From: Lineus longissimus | Lineage: Eukaryota > Nemertea > Pilidiophora > Heteronemertea > Lineidae | NCBI RefSeq assembly: GCF_910592395.1 | Contig: NC_088310.1 | Coordinates: 21,149,501-21,213,500, forward strand | Direction of reading: 5' to 3' | DNA length: 64,000 nucleotides | Part shown: positions 37,733-50,551 of the stretch, piece by piece | Position numbering within the stretch: position 1 is the stretch's first letter | Layout of the letters: each line of letters begins with the position of its first letter | The notes under the pieces: model-generated | What the model was told of the DNA's origin: nothing | Database searches by the model: none | Seen by the model: only the letters and a program-made list of their open reading frames with translations | Translations under genes and position numbers: made by a program

Positions 37733-40700
37733 CCTGTTCAGTTAGACTGATCACTGTCTTAGTTTGCCTCAATAGATAATATCATATTTACACGTACTTA
37801 ATGGGTTATGTAATATATACCCGAGAGGCATCTCCATGGTATCTTGTAAGCGATCAACTTGATCCAAATCGCGTTGATTTCCTCCCTTTTTCGCATGAGA
37901 CCGACTTTCATTTCGCTAAAAACACGATCCTGAATCACTTTATCACACAAGCAAACCTTTCCAACCTTTGTAAAGACGTCAATTCGTCCTCTGCATATAT
38001 ACATTGTATGTCAGATTCGAGTTTCGAAACAGTGTAGCTTCTGGTTTCGAAATCGTCTGTGATGATTTTGTAATCAAGATACTCTATAAACATGACCAAG
38101 AGTCCTTTTCTGACCTCATGGTATTATAATGGTATGGCAAAGTTAACATCCCAATTATCCCTGGTGTTTGAGAAGAAGGGCCATGAAATGATCATAAAAC
38201 GTAAATGGAATGGAAGCAAACCCCTATAACCTTTTTTTAAAATTGTTCCTGTGTCAAGGACAGCAGCTGGCTAGACTTTACAAAAACAAAAACAGAAAAT
38301 ATTATCTAATGCCTGTTCCGCGAGTTCGGTCTCAAATAAGAAATACTGCGAAATGATCCCCTAACTTTTGTTGGGTGGGTGTATCAAAATATACATCATA
38401 ATGTCCCCGGATAACATTGCATGTCATCATTAGTAATGAGATGGAAATGGATCGATAGAATCATCACCACACGCCAACAACAACATTCAGTTGGGGACCT
38501 GTTTCAAGAGCATCCGCTCTGCAGTAACCCTTCCCATCATCTATACCCACGCCAGTGCAATCACAACCCGAATGCATTGCTCAGACACGTCAAAATGGAT
38601 TCAGAGTTAATATAAATGAAATGATGAAATTCACGTGGAAATCCATCACCATGGTCGCGTATAGCCGATGGTTTATGGTTTATTTCACCGTTTGAGTCTC
38701 AAAGAATGCTTCTCACATTGGTTCGTCAGCAACCTGGAGATCTGAAGGTATCGAAGGTGACATGCCATGTGGTAGCTAAGCTGCAACAGTATAGGATGCT
38801 GGTGCTGAGACACTATTATCGATTGCCGTGCCCTGATTCCCTGAGGTCGCCTGTATCCTCGTATATGATTACGATCGACTAGTTTGCAATATTCGAGAAC
38901 ATCGATTAGGGGGTCAGAAGGAAGTTGACATCAGGGACTAATCTCAACTGATTTCAACTTCCCTTTTCTTCTCGCTATCTTCAGTAATATTTGGTGACAT
39001 CGCGTGCTCATTATCGTATTTTCAATGAAAACTCATGGGCCCAATAAGCTTCAAATTCCATTCCATGCTTTTTTTATGCGAAGGTTTGTGACCGGTTTTA
39101 CACTTACCTTTTGAACTTTATTGAAGTTGTTATCTGGTACGTTTTGGCGAAACCCAAGTTACAATGTACATGTAGTTAGTAGATATCGGTATTTGACCCA
39201 GAGTTATTCAAAGAAAGGAAAGTTCTCCTCACGCATTGATAATCTATCAATAACTCATCAATCTACATATCGATCATGTGTCGATACCGATCCCCGGTAA
39301 AGGTGATTGATCAGAACGCGGAAGAAATAGCAGGTGATTGAACAGTCCCAATGGTACAGCACTATCCAAAAGGAACACCTCTCCGTGCAATAATCGAAAC
39401 GATTGATTTTCTTAGAATGATGCATATTGATATGATGAGGGTGTTTTTGATTACTTTTGGTTGGTATACGCATGGTCATAGTGCAACTGTATGATGATAC
39501 ATAAGCAATTACATCAAATTCATTATGTATTTGCCACTGCCCGATTCATGTCTCACCTTACTTGTGTTACCTTAATGTACGTGTACATGTACCTTACCAT
39601 ACATGTGCATGTATCTTAGACATGTAATAACACCACTCCCGACAGTTCGCATGTACCTCAAGCTTCCAACGACTCGTCAAAAGACGTACGGTAACTATGG
39701 CAATAGCCCTACAGCAACAGACAACAATTGGACTCACCATTTCGGACAAGATAGCTGGTGGCCACCAGGTAACTCGCAACAGAGAGTAATCCTTAAACCA
39801 ACCCTACAATGAAATATATCGGCTAACGACGAATCGTCTAGATTGCACTATAAATGGCTTGCAACTTCGATATTCCTTTTCAACGATGTCAATAACGGTT
39901 CTATGAGGTGCGCTATTCAAAATTGATATATTTGTTAGACCTCTTGTCACCAATCACAATCACGATTGACGATATATCACTTAACAGGTCAAACAAATGA
40001 AAAAATTATGAAGGTCTATTGAATGTCTTTTGTGACGGTCTATTGAATTTCCATGGCTTTCCTTCAAGCAACGGTTACTTATCGTGTTATTGCATGCCGT
40101 CTGCCTTGCCTTCAAGACGCTTCCTACCTTCTGATACCGACAACGAGGTCAAGGTCAACGCGGGCTGAACTCGTCGGGTGAACATGCATGGGAGCTGGAT
40201 CGAGCGTTCGCGGCCATTTGTTTTGAGATATTTCAACATGGGTATTTCAACACCGTCTTTATTTTTTATCCCGGCATATTTATTTTATGTAACGGCTTGT
40301 TATTGTAATGAGATTTACCATCTCATGCAGAAAGTATAAGCATGCTGTTGGTAGCTTTGAGGAGTGATTTCCATTGAAAACAGCTGGAGGGTATGCAAAA
40401 TATCATGCCGTTTGTCTCATTTTAGCACATAAACGCCAACGAACAAGGACAACGTAGTCGTGCTGTGTATACTTCGAAGAATCACGATCCCTTCTCGCAT
40501 ATCATTATCAATTATCAAGACAGAATCGTTGTCTATAAGTCTATAGTACAAGTAGTACATGTATAAGGACATCTAGTTTTTGGATTGAGAATCAGTCTAT
40601 AATTCTGTGCCGCCATCTATCAAAATATCAATGGTTTGATGTGATCATGCCCATTTGAGGCAGGTTTTTATAGGTCCATGTGCAATCGAGTTGGGCTGCC

Positions 40701-43700
40701 GGGGATGGGCATCGCAACATTGTCCAACTCCAAGGCAAGCGAGATGGAGTATTCCTTCGAGACGACCCTGTTTTTACCCATCTCCGAAAGCGTAATTGGC
40801 CGGAAGTCTAAAAAATAAAGCCATGTTTCCAAGATAGTACATAACTCGTACCAGACATTTCTGCGATATGCTGAATTTATTCTTCATTTCTGCAATCATG
40901 CATTGCATAAGACCGTGTATAAGGTTTATCATTAACCTGTTTACCATATTTCTGATGACTGACGAATAAAGAACTTCCGAGTTTCACAGTCGATAGGAAA
41001 TCTCAACAAAAATTCTGCATTTGGAAAGCCTGAATTGGATACACCCAATGACAACAATGAGGCAAAAACAGAGTTCGTTTTTCGTACTAATTTGTTTATT
41101 ACATAGGTATATAACATAATACTGTACAGTTGCAAAGGTATGATTTTTATTGAATTCATTGGCAATTTAATTGTCAATTAGTGTGGTAGAAAATGTATAC
41201 TATACACTTTGGTAGGTGCTTCCATACAATGTACGTCCAATATTTAGGAACACGTCGAAATCATGGCAACTCTCCTCGGGCATATGTTTGGACCAGTGGG
41301 GCGTTTGACCCACTTTAACATTATGTAAGACGGAATGTCTAGTTTTGTGTTCATCATTATATTCTAACCGAAAAGCAAAACAGTGCAACGGACGGCTTAC
41401 TGTAATAACGGCATGGGCCGTCACCTGAGACCATGATATTGTGTTTATCATCGAGGGATGGTGATTGAAGGACGGGGTGTTTTGGAGGATGGCAATTTCT
41501 GACGATATGTACAAAGCTTTCCTCCCATTCCTATCAAAATCATGGTAGGTGGTAACCAAGTTCTGCTGATAATGTATACCCAAGACTGCCTGATGTCTGG
41601 ACGAAAACTTCATGGACTACCTTCTCAAAGTAAGTTTTGACATTTGTTTTCATTCACAGACACATTACATGCCGAGGTTAAAACCAAAACATTTATTTTC
41701 GCATTGCAAATTGGCACATCATGCATCATTTCCCTATTCAAAACTGGACAACACTTGGCTGTTTCCCTGACGCAATAGAAAACACAACGGAACAACCTCA
41801 TCTCTCAAACAAATACAAAGCATGCATTCACCACAGACAATTTCACATTATTATCACTAACCCAAGGAACTATAAGGAAGCTACAATTTCATGGAGCAAG
41901 TGTTTAAAGGTACGGTATTATTGCAATTAACACACCGAATGTCAATGGAGAGCGAAATAAAAATAAAAATATTAGGAAGTTTCAGAAAGGAGACATCTTG
42001 TCATGCTATTGGCTGACGTCTCATCCTCCTGAAGAGAGCAATTTCTTGACCCACAACTGTTTTCAATTAACACTAAACCATAAGTGTGGATATATCATTA
42101 AGTGTGTAACTATGAATTACTGACGGCTGTTGTGTTTCCGAATGGGCGAATTAAAAGATTCCAAGTGTAATTAAGAATCCACGCGGACGAATGTGTAGAC
42201 CTTGTGGAAATAAAAAGAACAGAAATGTTCTCCATTATACAAAATATTTCTGCCACATAAAATAATTGAATGTTCACTTAATATTCTACTTAAATATAAA
42301 ATTATATACTCAAAAGCAGCACCCCGTAACCAACGGCAGCAAAACATCCGTACAACTATATATAGATGCAGCAAGCTTATACAATATTTTCTTCGTATAT
42401 ATGTTCAAATTATTTACAAACACAGAATTAACAAGACCGAGACATTCGACAGCACAAGAGGCAGCAGCTTCCTTTCCGAGCTACATCATGTAGCCTACAT
42501 ACTCAAAAAATTTGCTAAAGGCCGCTGCCAGCTGTTATGTCACAACTGTTCATAAAGTTACTTTTGGCCTACAGGGTAAAAAACGCATCTGCTGTGAAGA
42601 TATTCATCATCTAACTAGCGTAACGCCACAGCTCTGATATGATACATAATCTTTAGACGGAATATCAGTATTGATGGATCGTCAAGATTGGTGGGAACCG
42701 CTATGGAAGAAACCTGGTCCAATGGGGTCACCCTGTCGCACACATTTCATGATACGATCTGTACATATGCTAAATCATGATATGATCTGATATGACTGCG
42801 TTTATAATTATAAAACTACATTTAGATACCATAAAGCACAAATACACAATAGCTTTGGTTACAAATATCCATTTGTTTTAAGGCACTAACTGGTTTTAGG
42901 GTTCTTCGTAAAATTTGGCAAAAGATAAACATCCTGAGGAACCCACTAGCCTACCGAATTTGAAACAAGGATACAGTGTAGGTTATGTAAAGAACTGGAA
43001 TGATACAGATTAGGAAACGCAGCTACGTGAACGCTGTTGTTTCACAGTGATAATTCTTTGAAATGACAACGTTACAATCATGTTCTTACTACAATATAAA
43101 GGTTACCAGGAATTCCCAGTATTGACAACGAGAAATCTTTGATTTTCTGCTTCGATCACCATGATTCTTGCCATTCTTAGTAGGCCCTAATACACGTGTT
43201 ATGGGAACAGAAGTGAGACAAGCTCTCAAACCGCTGGTGTGTTTGCCACCAATAGCTTTCTACAAAGCGTTTTATTTACAGCCTGTGATATGCTTAAATT
43301 AATCTAAAAGCATTATCAAAATGCGCTGTATAAAAATATAAAGTGTTGTCTCTTTCAAAATTTGTATACTTCTGTTTTTACGCAATTGTGTAACACGTGC
43401 GTTTCGATTGCATAGTTATCAATTTATCGCCTCCAGGGAAACCTTAAGTTATCCATCAAGTTTGTGGTCAAGATTTGGCCCTCGTGATCTTACAAGCATC
43501 AAGAAGTTATAAGAGGCAATGGGCATGGACCCAAGAAAAACTACCGAAAATTCGAAAAGTATAATCGGTCCATTTCAAGGGGAAACACCTTAATGGTAAA
43601 GACAAATGGAATTTTTTCTCTAGCAATTATCGCTCGTATTACTCTAACTGGCCCTTTTTAAATTTCAGACTCTCCCTTCTTTCAATGTATCAACTGGACG

Positions 43701-43949
43701 TCGTGCACACATCACAGATGACACTCACAAATCAACCGCTCGCCATCATTTTCTCTTTACAACGACCATTCGACACCCATTTCAACATCATTAGCCCAAA
43801 AGGGGTATTACATGTACTATTTCCTTATAAAATCTGAGCGAATATTTACACGTGATTTAAAAATGTCTCCCTAATGATGGAGTCGTAAGTTACAAAATTG
43901 GCTGACAGCAGTTCCAATAATTTGAGTAATTTCCTGAGGAGGGCCTTTC
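37733..43949. other. Intergenic, 6.2 kb, nothing convincing
   Basis: AT-rich sequence between the EF-hand gene (5' end) and the two-pass membrane protein gene (3' end). It must hold the EF-hand promoter. The longest open frame (41200-41613, minus, 137 codons) shows no motif, splice context or low-complexity signal. Confidence 0.5.
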
Positions 43950-46900
43950 TCAGTATCTCTGTGGGTTTGAATTGACCGCATAGCCCCGCGTTTCACTGCT
44001 AATGCTCCCCGTTGTGCTTGGATTCCGAGATCTGTCTCCACGACCATCCAAGGATGGAAGTGACTGCTTGCTAGCCATGGAATGCCTTGAGGAGTGCACG
44101 GAGGCGGTGGGGCCCGTACGGAGGGAATGATCGGGCGTGCTGCCGATAGCCCGACTTGAGTAAGTGCCGCTCTTAAGATTTTCTCTGAAAAGAACAAGAA
44201 GTTATACATGTACATGTAGTTGTTTTAGGAATATACATGACTTCTTTCATTAACTACGGGAGATATTCTTGTTCTGATAATAGGCTTCTTGCCTATGGTG
44301 GAAATGGTAATTAAGTCATTCGTTTTATAATTATCGGCAAAATTCCTCTCAGTCATCCATCTCAGTGTCGATGAAAACTTTCAATAGACATGTACAAAAA
44401 TGTATGCTGATATTAATATTAGGGTTGTCATGGCGTTATACATACAAATCCCCTCCCTTCAGAGAATTTTTTAACAAATTAAATCATTTCAGACTGAGAT
44501 GCTCTAAGCTCTGGATCAGTGTTAACTTACTTGCTCTGGGCGCTTTTTACTCGTTTGTCTACAACAGCAACTCGGGCTGTGCCTTCTGCTCTGTACTGTA
44601 ACGAGAAAGAGTATTGTTCATCAGATCCATAAACATAAAATATACTAGGACTACGTTTTTGGTGCTTTACATTTACTCCTGAAAAGAAATATGAGAAACA
44701 CAACACTTCCCAAATCATGGAAGTAAATGATGTTGTTAAATTAACATCTTTATTTCTGTCAACATTAATGCACAATATTGATTTCGTACAATAAGATGTG
44801 CATATGAAAATCGCATACCTATGTATCATTCAGTCATAAATAATGGAAGTCTGAGGGCAGCCCGAAGGGCCCTTCATTTGAATCATTCAATGAAAATGAA
44901 TGTTGAGAACCACTTTACAAGAACAGACACAATTTTGTTGTGAGACTGCATGGTGGGTATTCATCTGAACCATCAGAGGTACTCCGTCCGTAAATAGTCC
45001 GTAACCCATGTATCCTCCCCTCATTGGTGTAAGGCAGTCCGAGTCGGCGGAGTGGATCCAAAACTTGAGGGTCTATAGTGCCCGGTGTGACAGCGGATAT
45101 AGTCCCCCTGGAGTCATAGTCCGGTAGCATTGTATTTGATCAATTAAGCAGCATGATCTATTGTACCGCTAACCCTAACCAAAACATTTAGCAATGCGGG
45201 CTATTGTTACACGGACTATCAGCCCTAGGACTACCATCCCTTGCACACCTGGTCTAGATGATGAGTAATGGCAGGTGTTTGACGTCGGTTCTGTCACTAT
45301 AACACCACCAACCCGATTGACCGAACAGATAATTGACCTACATACATGTATTTAATTTGCAGGATCCATTTTCTATATATTTTCACCTGCCACAATACAG
45401 CCCATCACGAGAGGACGTGACCCCATCCGGCATGCGACATTTAAGCAGATAAGACAGATTCTATTATTAATGCCAAATATGGAGTGGTCGCTCTTAAAAT
45501 CAGCTGCAAATCCATAATAGCATAGGGTCAGTGTTTTTAAAGTGTGAAAACATGTACATTCAACTAAAAAGGGTTAAGGTTCAGGTTAAGGTGAAATGGG
45601 ATGACATTGTGACCAATACCTTGTATGAATTTTGGTGTTTGAAAGAGATCTGGTGTAATGGAGTCACCATATTTCACTTTAAAAGGGACATAGAACGGTT
45701 GTATCGACTTGGAAAAAAGATTCACCCCCCGGAATGGGGTGGCGGTACCATTATGCACACTAATATCGAAACACGGATGTCTCAGGTTGGTTCCAGATAA
45801 TTAGTCTATTGTCAGAGTCGATACCAGAATGTGAATGCACTGTATTACATACATATATGCTTTGTTGTGCCAAGCCGTGTAGGAGTTCACAGGCAACGTA
45901 GACCAAGAAAACACAATAACAGGAATTACTAGTATGCGAACAACCTACATAGCCTGCTTTGTGACCAAAGCTAGGCCTACGCTATGCTCATTGTACGAAA
46001 CATTAGATCAAATTTAATGTAGAGACCATTATTGATATCGATGAGATGTCCAGAATGGCCTATATATATTAGACATATCATGCTTTGGGCTGAACCTCCC
46101 AAAAGCAAGTGAAAGTGCCCTGCTACTGCAATTACAGCATCTTGACCAAGGTTACATCTCTAGTTAATATTAGTGCTAAGATTAAAAGGGTCTATAAGGC
46201 TATGAGGTTCCGGAGGCAATTACAGTTGTAATGCAACAAGGAGTATGCATACGCGAATATCAAAAACCGGTTTTGAATAACATTGGGTCGTGGTTCCCGA
46301 AGCAGTTCCCGATGACAATATCAATCGAATATGAACGTGCTGCATAGAGAGTTATTAGATCTCAATTGATCTTTCAACCACATGTCAACAGGAAAGGACT
46401 GACTACTGAGTTACAGTGGCTACCTGATCAGACTACCTGGTCGGTCCGGTTTCATCATGTTAGTGAAACGTTGCAGCTGTGTTCAGAAGCAGTATTAAGG
46501 ATTCCTAGCTATATGTATATCTTCGGTGGGTTTGGACAGGGTGAAGCTTTCTCACACTATCTTCTTATGGATCCTTGTCAACATGACAGAAATTCATTGA
46601 AGAGAAATCGACATAAGATTAAGAATTCATGAGTATGTGTGCAATTTACTTAATCCAATCATGTAAAAGCAGGTTATTACAAGTCATATTTTTTATTCTT
46701 GAAGTGTTTGCTTTTGCTTGTTTGGCCGACCCAGTTCTCGGCCAGTAAAATCTCCACCCCCATCAACTTCAAATATAATCAATTATCAAAATATGTAGGT
46801 TGTTCCTTTTATTAATCATCAGTATATATACTGACTGCTCGAACTCATGACCCAACATAGTGATGAATGTTCATACTTATGGCTTTGTCGTACATTAGCT

Positions 46901-48747
46901 TGTTTGATCGACCGAGTTCTTCAAAATATTATCAAAGTCATATCGAGGGTAACAAAATAGACCCCATAACTACGAATATAATCAACTATCAAAATATCCA
47001 AAAGTAGGTTGTTCCTCTCATTATTCATCGGTATGTCGACTGGACTCGAACTTATGACGTAGTAAATGGATGTCCAAATTTGAAGGGGTGGGGGTGCGGG
47101 CTCAGGCAGGAGGTAAGGGGGTCAAATTGGTTGTCTTCAGGTGACTAATACATACAGTTAGGGTACCGGGTTGTGTTTGGGCTTCAGCTTTACAGTGAAT
47201 AGTTTCGATATGGGGTTGGGGAGACCCCTATTTGCGACTTCTATCAACTTAACCTGACCTACTTGGTTTCACCTATACAGTCCCTTTAAGGCTTTGTCTT
47301 CTTGCCCATTTTACATGTTCTTCATTAGTTCGAGTATAGTTTATAGTTGTATGGGCCAAAAATGTTGATAGCAAACTAAATCCTTTTTGCAAACATTGCG
47401 AGACTTTAGAAATTACATGACATTTTTGTCACAATCAACGTTACAAATCAAGGAGGGCCTATTGGGGTCAGCCTAACGAGCAATACGATATTGTAGACAA
47501 TGAAATATGGTGCAGCCCGCTCTCTCGGTCTTGAAATTGAAATACATGTATAAGAAAACCCACAAAGAACACATATTAGTTTGTATCCATTCACACAATA
47601 TTTAAAATACATTACAATGAATTGCATGTATCCCTCCACCACTGACAGCTCATGAACAGATAAACACCAAAGCTTATTCCTCTACAGCAGCCGATTGTGA
47701 GGCAAACCGACATGAATTAACAGTTGCTTGGAAAATAAACATCACTGCTTTCTCATTGACGTTCATCCATTGCAGTTGATTGGGAAATAAACACTGATGC
47801 TTATTCCTCCATGGCAGTTGATTAGGAAATAAACACTGATGCTTATTCCTCCATGGCAGTTGATTAGGAAATGAACACTGATGCTTATTCCTCCATGGCA
47901 GTTGGTTAGGAAATAAACACTGATGCTTATTCCTCCATGGCAGTTGATTAGGAAATGAACACTGATGCTTATTCCTCCATGGCAGTTGGTTAGGAAATGA
48001 ACACTGATGCTTATTCCTCCATGGCAGTTGGTTAGGAAATAAACACTGATGCTTATTGTTTGGGAAGTACTACTTAACGACAATGGATATCGGAATGTAC
48101 TATTCCATAAAGGAATAGTTTATTTATGCTCCATGATTCATGAACTATCAACATCAAATGAACTTATTCCGGCTTTTGTTATGTTCTTCTAGTATTACTT
48201 AAGAATCAAAATCTAATATTGAGTCCACATTTTTTTATTACAAACTTTAGAAAAACTCTAAAGAGAATTTTGGTGACAATGCGACCCAGATAATAAAATC
48301 GGCCGGTTTTGGTTAACTAGGCCAGTGTTGGCTGCCATTTTGTTATTCAGTGATACGTACCGTGAGCTGTTTCCTATCTTTTTCGCGTTTCCTTCTGGCG
48401 TCATAAAAGAACCACCCAGCCACACCTAAGCAGACGAGACCGAGAATGGCGATTAGAGGTCCAACAAATGATTGCTTGTCGTCCAGGATGAGCCGCCCCT
48501 CCAACCAGGCTGCAAGTAATCCAATTCCTACACCAAGAAGTAGCAGTCCACCAACGACAAAACCTATTCCAAGTTTGAACGGCAGGCGTGATGAACCTTG
48601 CGTTACGGAGACTACTTTCTTGCGGACCTTATACTCTTGGTATTCCTGTTGAATTGTCTTATTTGTCTGCGCGGTACTGGCTAAAGAGTGTGTGGATTTG
48701 GTCATCCCAGACCTGCCACCAGTGCTGTAGGCCGGATTCGAAGGCAT
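43950..48747 (-). CDS. Two-pass transmembrane protein of unrecognised family, 228 aa, 3 exons
   Basis: Exons: 48361-48747, 44531-44595, 43950-44184; phases 0 and 2 match. The N-terminal 56 residues are hydrophilic (Ser/Thr/Gln-rich). Two hydrophobic segments at about residues 59-81 (LGIGFVVGGLLLLGVGIGLL) and 94-115 (FVGPLIAILGLVCLGVAGWF) are joined by only about 12 residues, so the protein should form a membrane hairpin with both ends on the same, probably cytosolic, side; the basic KKREKDRK stretch right after the second segment supports this. The tail is Ser/Arg/Gly-rich and ends in NPQRY. The last exon's other frame stays open longer (EKILRAALTQ...), but phase selects the Ser-rich frame. 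I do not recognise the family. Confidence 0.75.
44915..45130 (-). other. Orphan ORF with coding-like composition inside an intron of the two-pass protein gene
   Basis: A 71-codon ORF with ATG at 45130. The stretch PGTIDPQVLDPLRRLGLPY and the Asp/Ser/Gly-rich part after it look protein-like and use no rare-looking codon runs. A GTAAAG donor at 44918 is possible but would enter the next known exon in the wrong frame. It may be an alternative exon or chance. Confidence 0.22.
46700..47075. repeat. Diverged tandem duplication, about 200 bp, two copies
   Basis: GCTTGTTTGGCCGACCCAGT... at about 46717 recurs as GCTTGTTTGATCGACCGAGT at about 46900; both are followed by AATATAATCAA(T/C)TATCAAAATAT, AGGTTGTTCC, and CTCGAACT(C/T)ATGAC. 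The last part on the minus strand (GTCATGAGTTCGAGC) resembles a tRNA T-arm, so each copy may be a decayed SINE. Confidence 0.55.
47755..48060. repeat. 42-bp minisatellite, 7 units
   Basis: Unit TTGATTAGGAAATAAACACT then GATGCTTATTCCTCCATGGC and AG, with alternating TTGATT/TTGGTT and AAATAA/AAATGA variants. It lies in the first intron of the two-pass membrane protein gene. Because 42 is a multiple of three it gives a 106-codon open frame on the minus strand (ISISVHFLTNCHGG repeated), judged an artefact. Confidence 0.9.
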
Positions 48748-50486
48748 GGCTACCTGTTTTCGAGTCTATGAGTAATACACTTAATACAACAACCACACCT
48801 TTCGTTCTCGGTTAATCACGAAAACTGACACCAAATACGGGAAATATCCTTTGATTTTTACCACGAAGATGTCAGCAAACGGTTCCTTTAAGTTAAGAAT
48901 TTCAATTGGTAATAGAATACGGTGAATATTACATAGTTTTGGGTTGATTTTCCGTGGAATTCCGCAGGTATGTCGTCTTTCAAACCCCTAACGATCAATC
49001 GACCTCAGTACATGGCCGACAAAGGCTGTCACCTGATTGGTGGAATTCTGATCAATATACATATCAATACCTTTAATGCATTGTGCAATGTTGTCGGGTA
49101 TCCAACACTTTGAGGTCCCAGGTAGACGCATGTGGATTAGCCGAGCGCGACAATTTGAACATACGCAGAAATACTAAACATTCTATTGTTTCTCGGAATT
49201 GTCGTGTCGCTATTAGTTGTTTAATTAGCGCTTATACCCTTTGGATTTACATTAACACATTCACGTGCTCATGCTCGTTCACAGAATGCACTACAGTTAG
49301 CATGCAACTGCATAGTGCAGATTAACAAGACAGTGTTTGCATTGAATTTAAGGTCAGACAAGGATATCGACTATTGTGTACACATTTTGGTGGTTCTTGG
49401 GTCTGTTGTGCCAAGGACTGCTGTAGCCCGGACCTTAATCATTTGGAATATGATATTCCAGGAAGAAGTATTTCATCCATTTCGACATCGTACTGTATAC
49501 TGTATTGTGATAGGTTCATTGTAATCTTCAGCATCAGTGCCTGCAAATAAATCATGAATCGTTTTGAAATAACCTGGGTTTTTTTCTTGATTTCATCTTC
49601 ATTTAAATCCAAGATACGCCGTCTTTGTGTTGAACCATGGAGGTATCCACCCTGGTAACATTATCCAAGAAATGATCTTCAGTTGCAACATTGGCAAACA
49701 ACAAAGCACAAATGTGCACCTCTCAATTTTCCGCTAGCATCTTCCATTAGTTTAAAGGGGATGTGATGCTATGAATTGTATGGTAAATGTAGGCCTATGC
49801 TATGACATTACCCCGTGTGACTTGAACATATCGGGGTCGCACCGATGGTGACAGAAGCAACATCTGTGTGACCATTGATTCCGTGACGTCACTAATACAC
49901 GTTGATAGCCACGTTGTACAAGTAGGCCCGTGTAAGTACATGATAAAACACAAAATCACTGTAAAGGACTACAGGGCAACTGTGATTGCGGAGATCAAAT
50001 GATATCAAAGTGACATTGCTTTCCTGATACCTTTAGACATCATTTCGTTCGTGAGACCTTAATTTATCTCTTTCATTGTGAGCACTCAAAGGAAGCAAAA
50101 CAACAACGGAGTTTGATTATAATCAGGGTCCAGGAATAACTTGATAGACTTTGAAATGGAACTTCTGAATTGATAACAATAAGTGATCAGTAGAATTCGA
50201 GATTATAGCACAGAACGTCAGAATAGAAAACACATCACAAGATACAAGGCTGACCAGTTCACGATAAATTCTGATGTGGACAAAAACCTTTTTTCAGTCG
50301 GTCCGCTGATGCTGGAATAGGCTATTATCAAAACCTGCACTTGGATAATAGAGAATTCGAGGGACATATTTTTTTCCTCTTGCCATATATCAACTGCCTC
50401 ATTTTAGAAGTTGCACATATAGCTACTCATTTGGCATTGCCAGCTAAGACAGTATCAGCGACGTTATACACTACGGGAACTTCAGA
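48748..50486. other. Divergent intergenic region between the two-pass protein gene and the fibrinogen-domain gene
   Basis: These two genes are transcribed away from each other, so both promoters should be in this 1.7 kb. No TATA box or coding sequence is convincing. Plus-strand frames at 49.1-49.5 kb lack splice context. Confidence 0.5.
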
Positions 50487-50551
50487 ATGGATCGTGAGAC
50501 AAAAACAATTAATTTCATACTCGGATTATTTCTCCATGTTCTCATTTCAAG
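50487..50551 (+). CDS. Signal-peptide exon of the fibrinogen-domain protein
   Basis: ATG at 50487 opens 21 codons ending TCA AG|GTAAGC. With the first base of the next exon (51405) this gives ISSSSAED in frame. A charged start (DRETK) followed by INFILGLFLHVLI is a typical n-/h-region. The frame differs from the longer overlapping open frame at 50341-50571, which cannot be spliced in phase to the main exon. Confidence 0.75.

Noticed and set aside
41200-41613. 137-codon minus-strand ORF with ATG
   Set aside because: No motif, no splice context, ordinary intergenic base composition; expected by chance in 64 kb.
47763-48083. 106-codon minus-strand frame of ISISVHFLTNCHGG repeats
   Set aside because: Produced by a 42-bp minisatellite in an intron; no start context, splice phase or signal supports translation.
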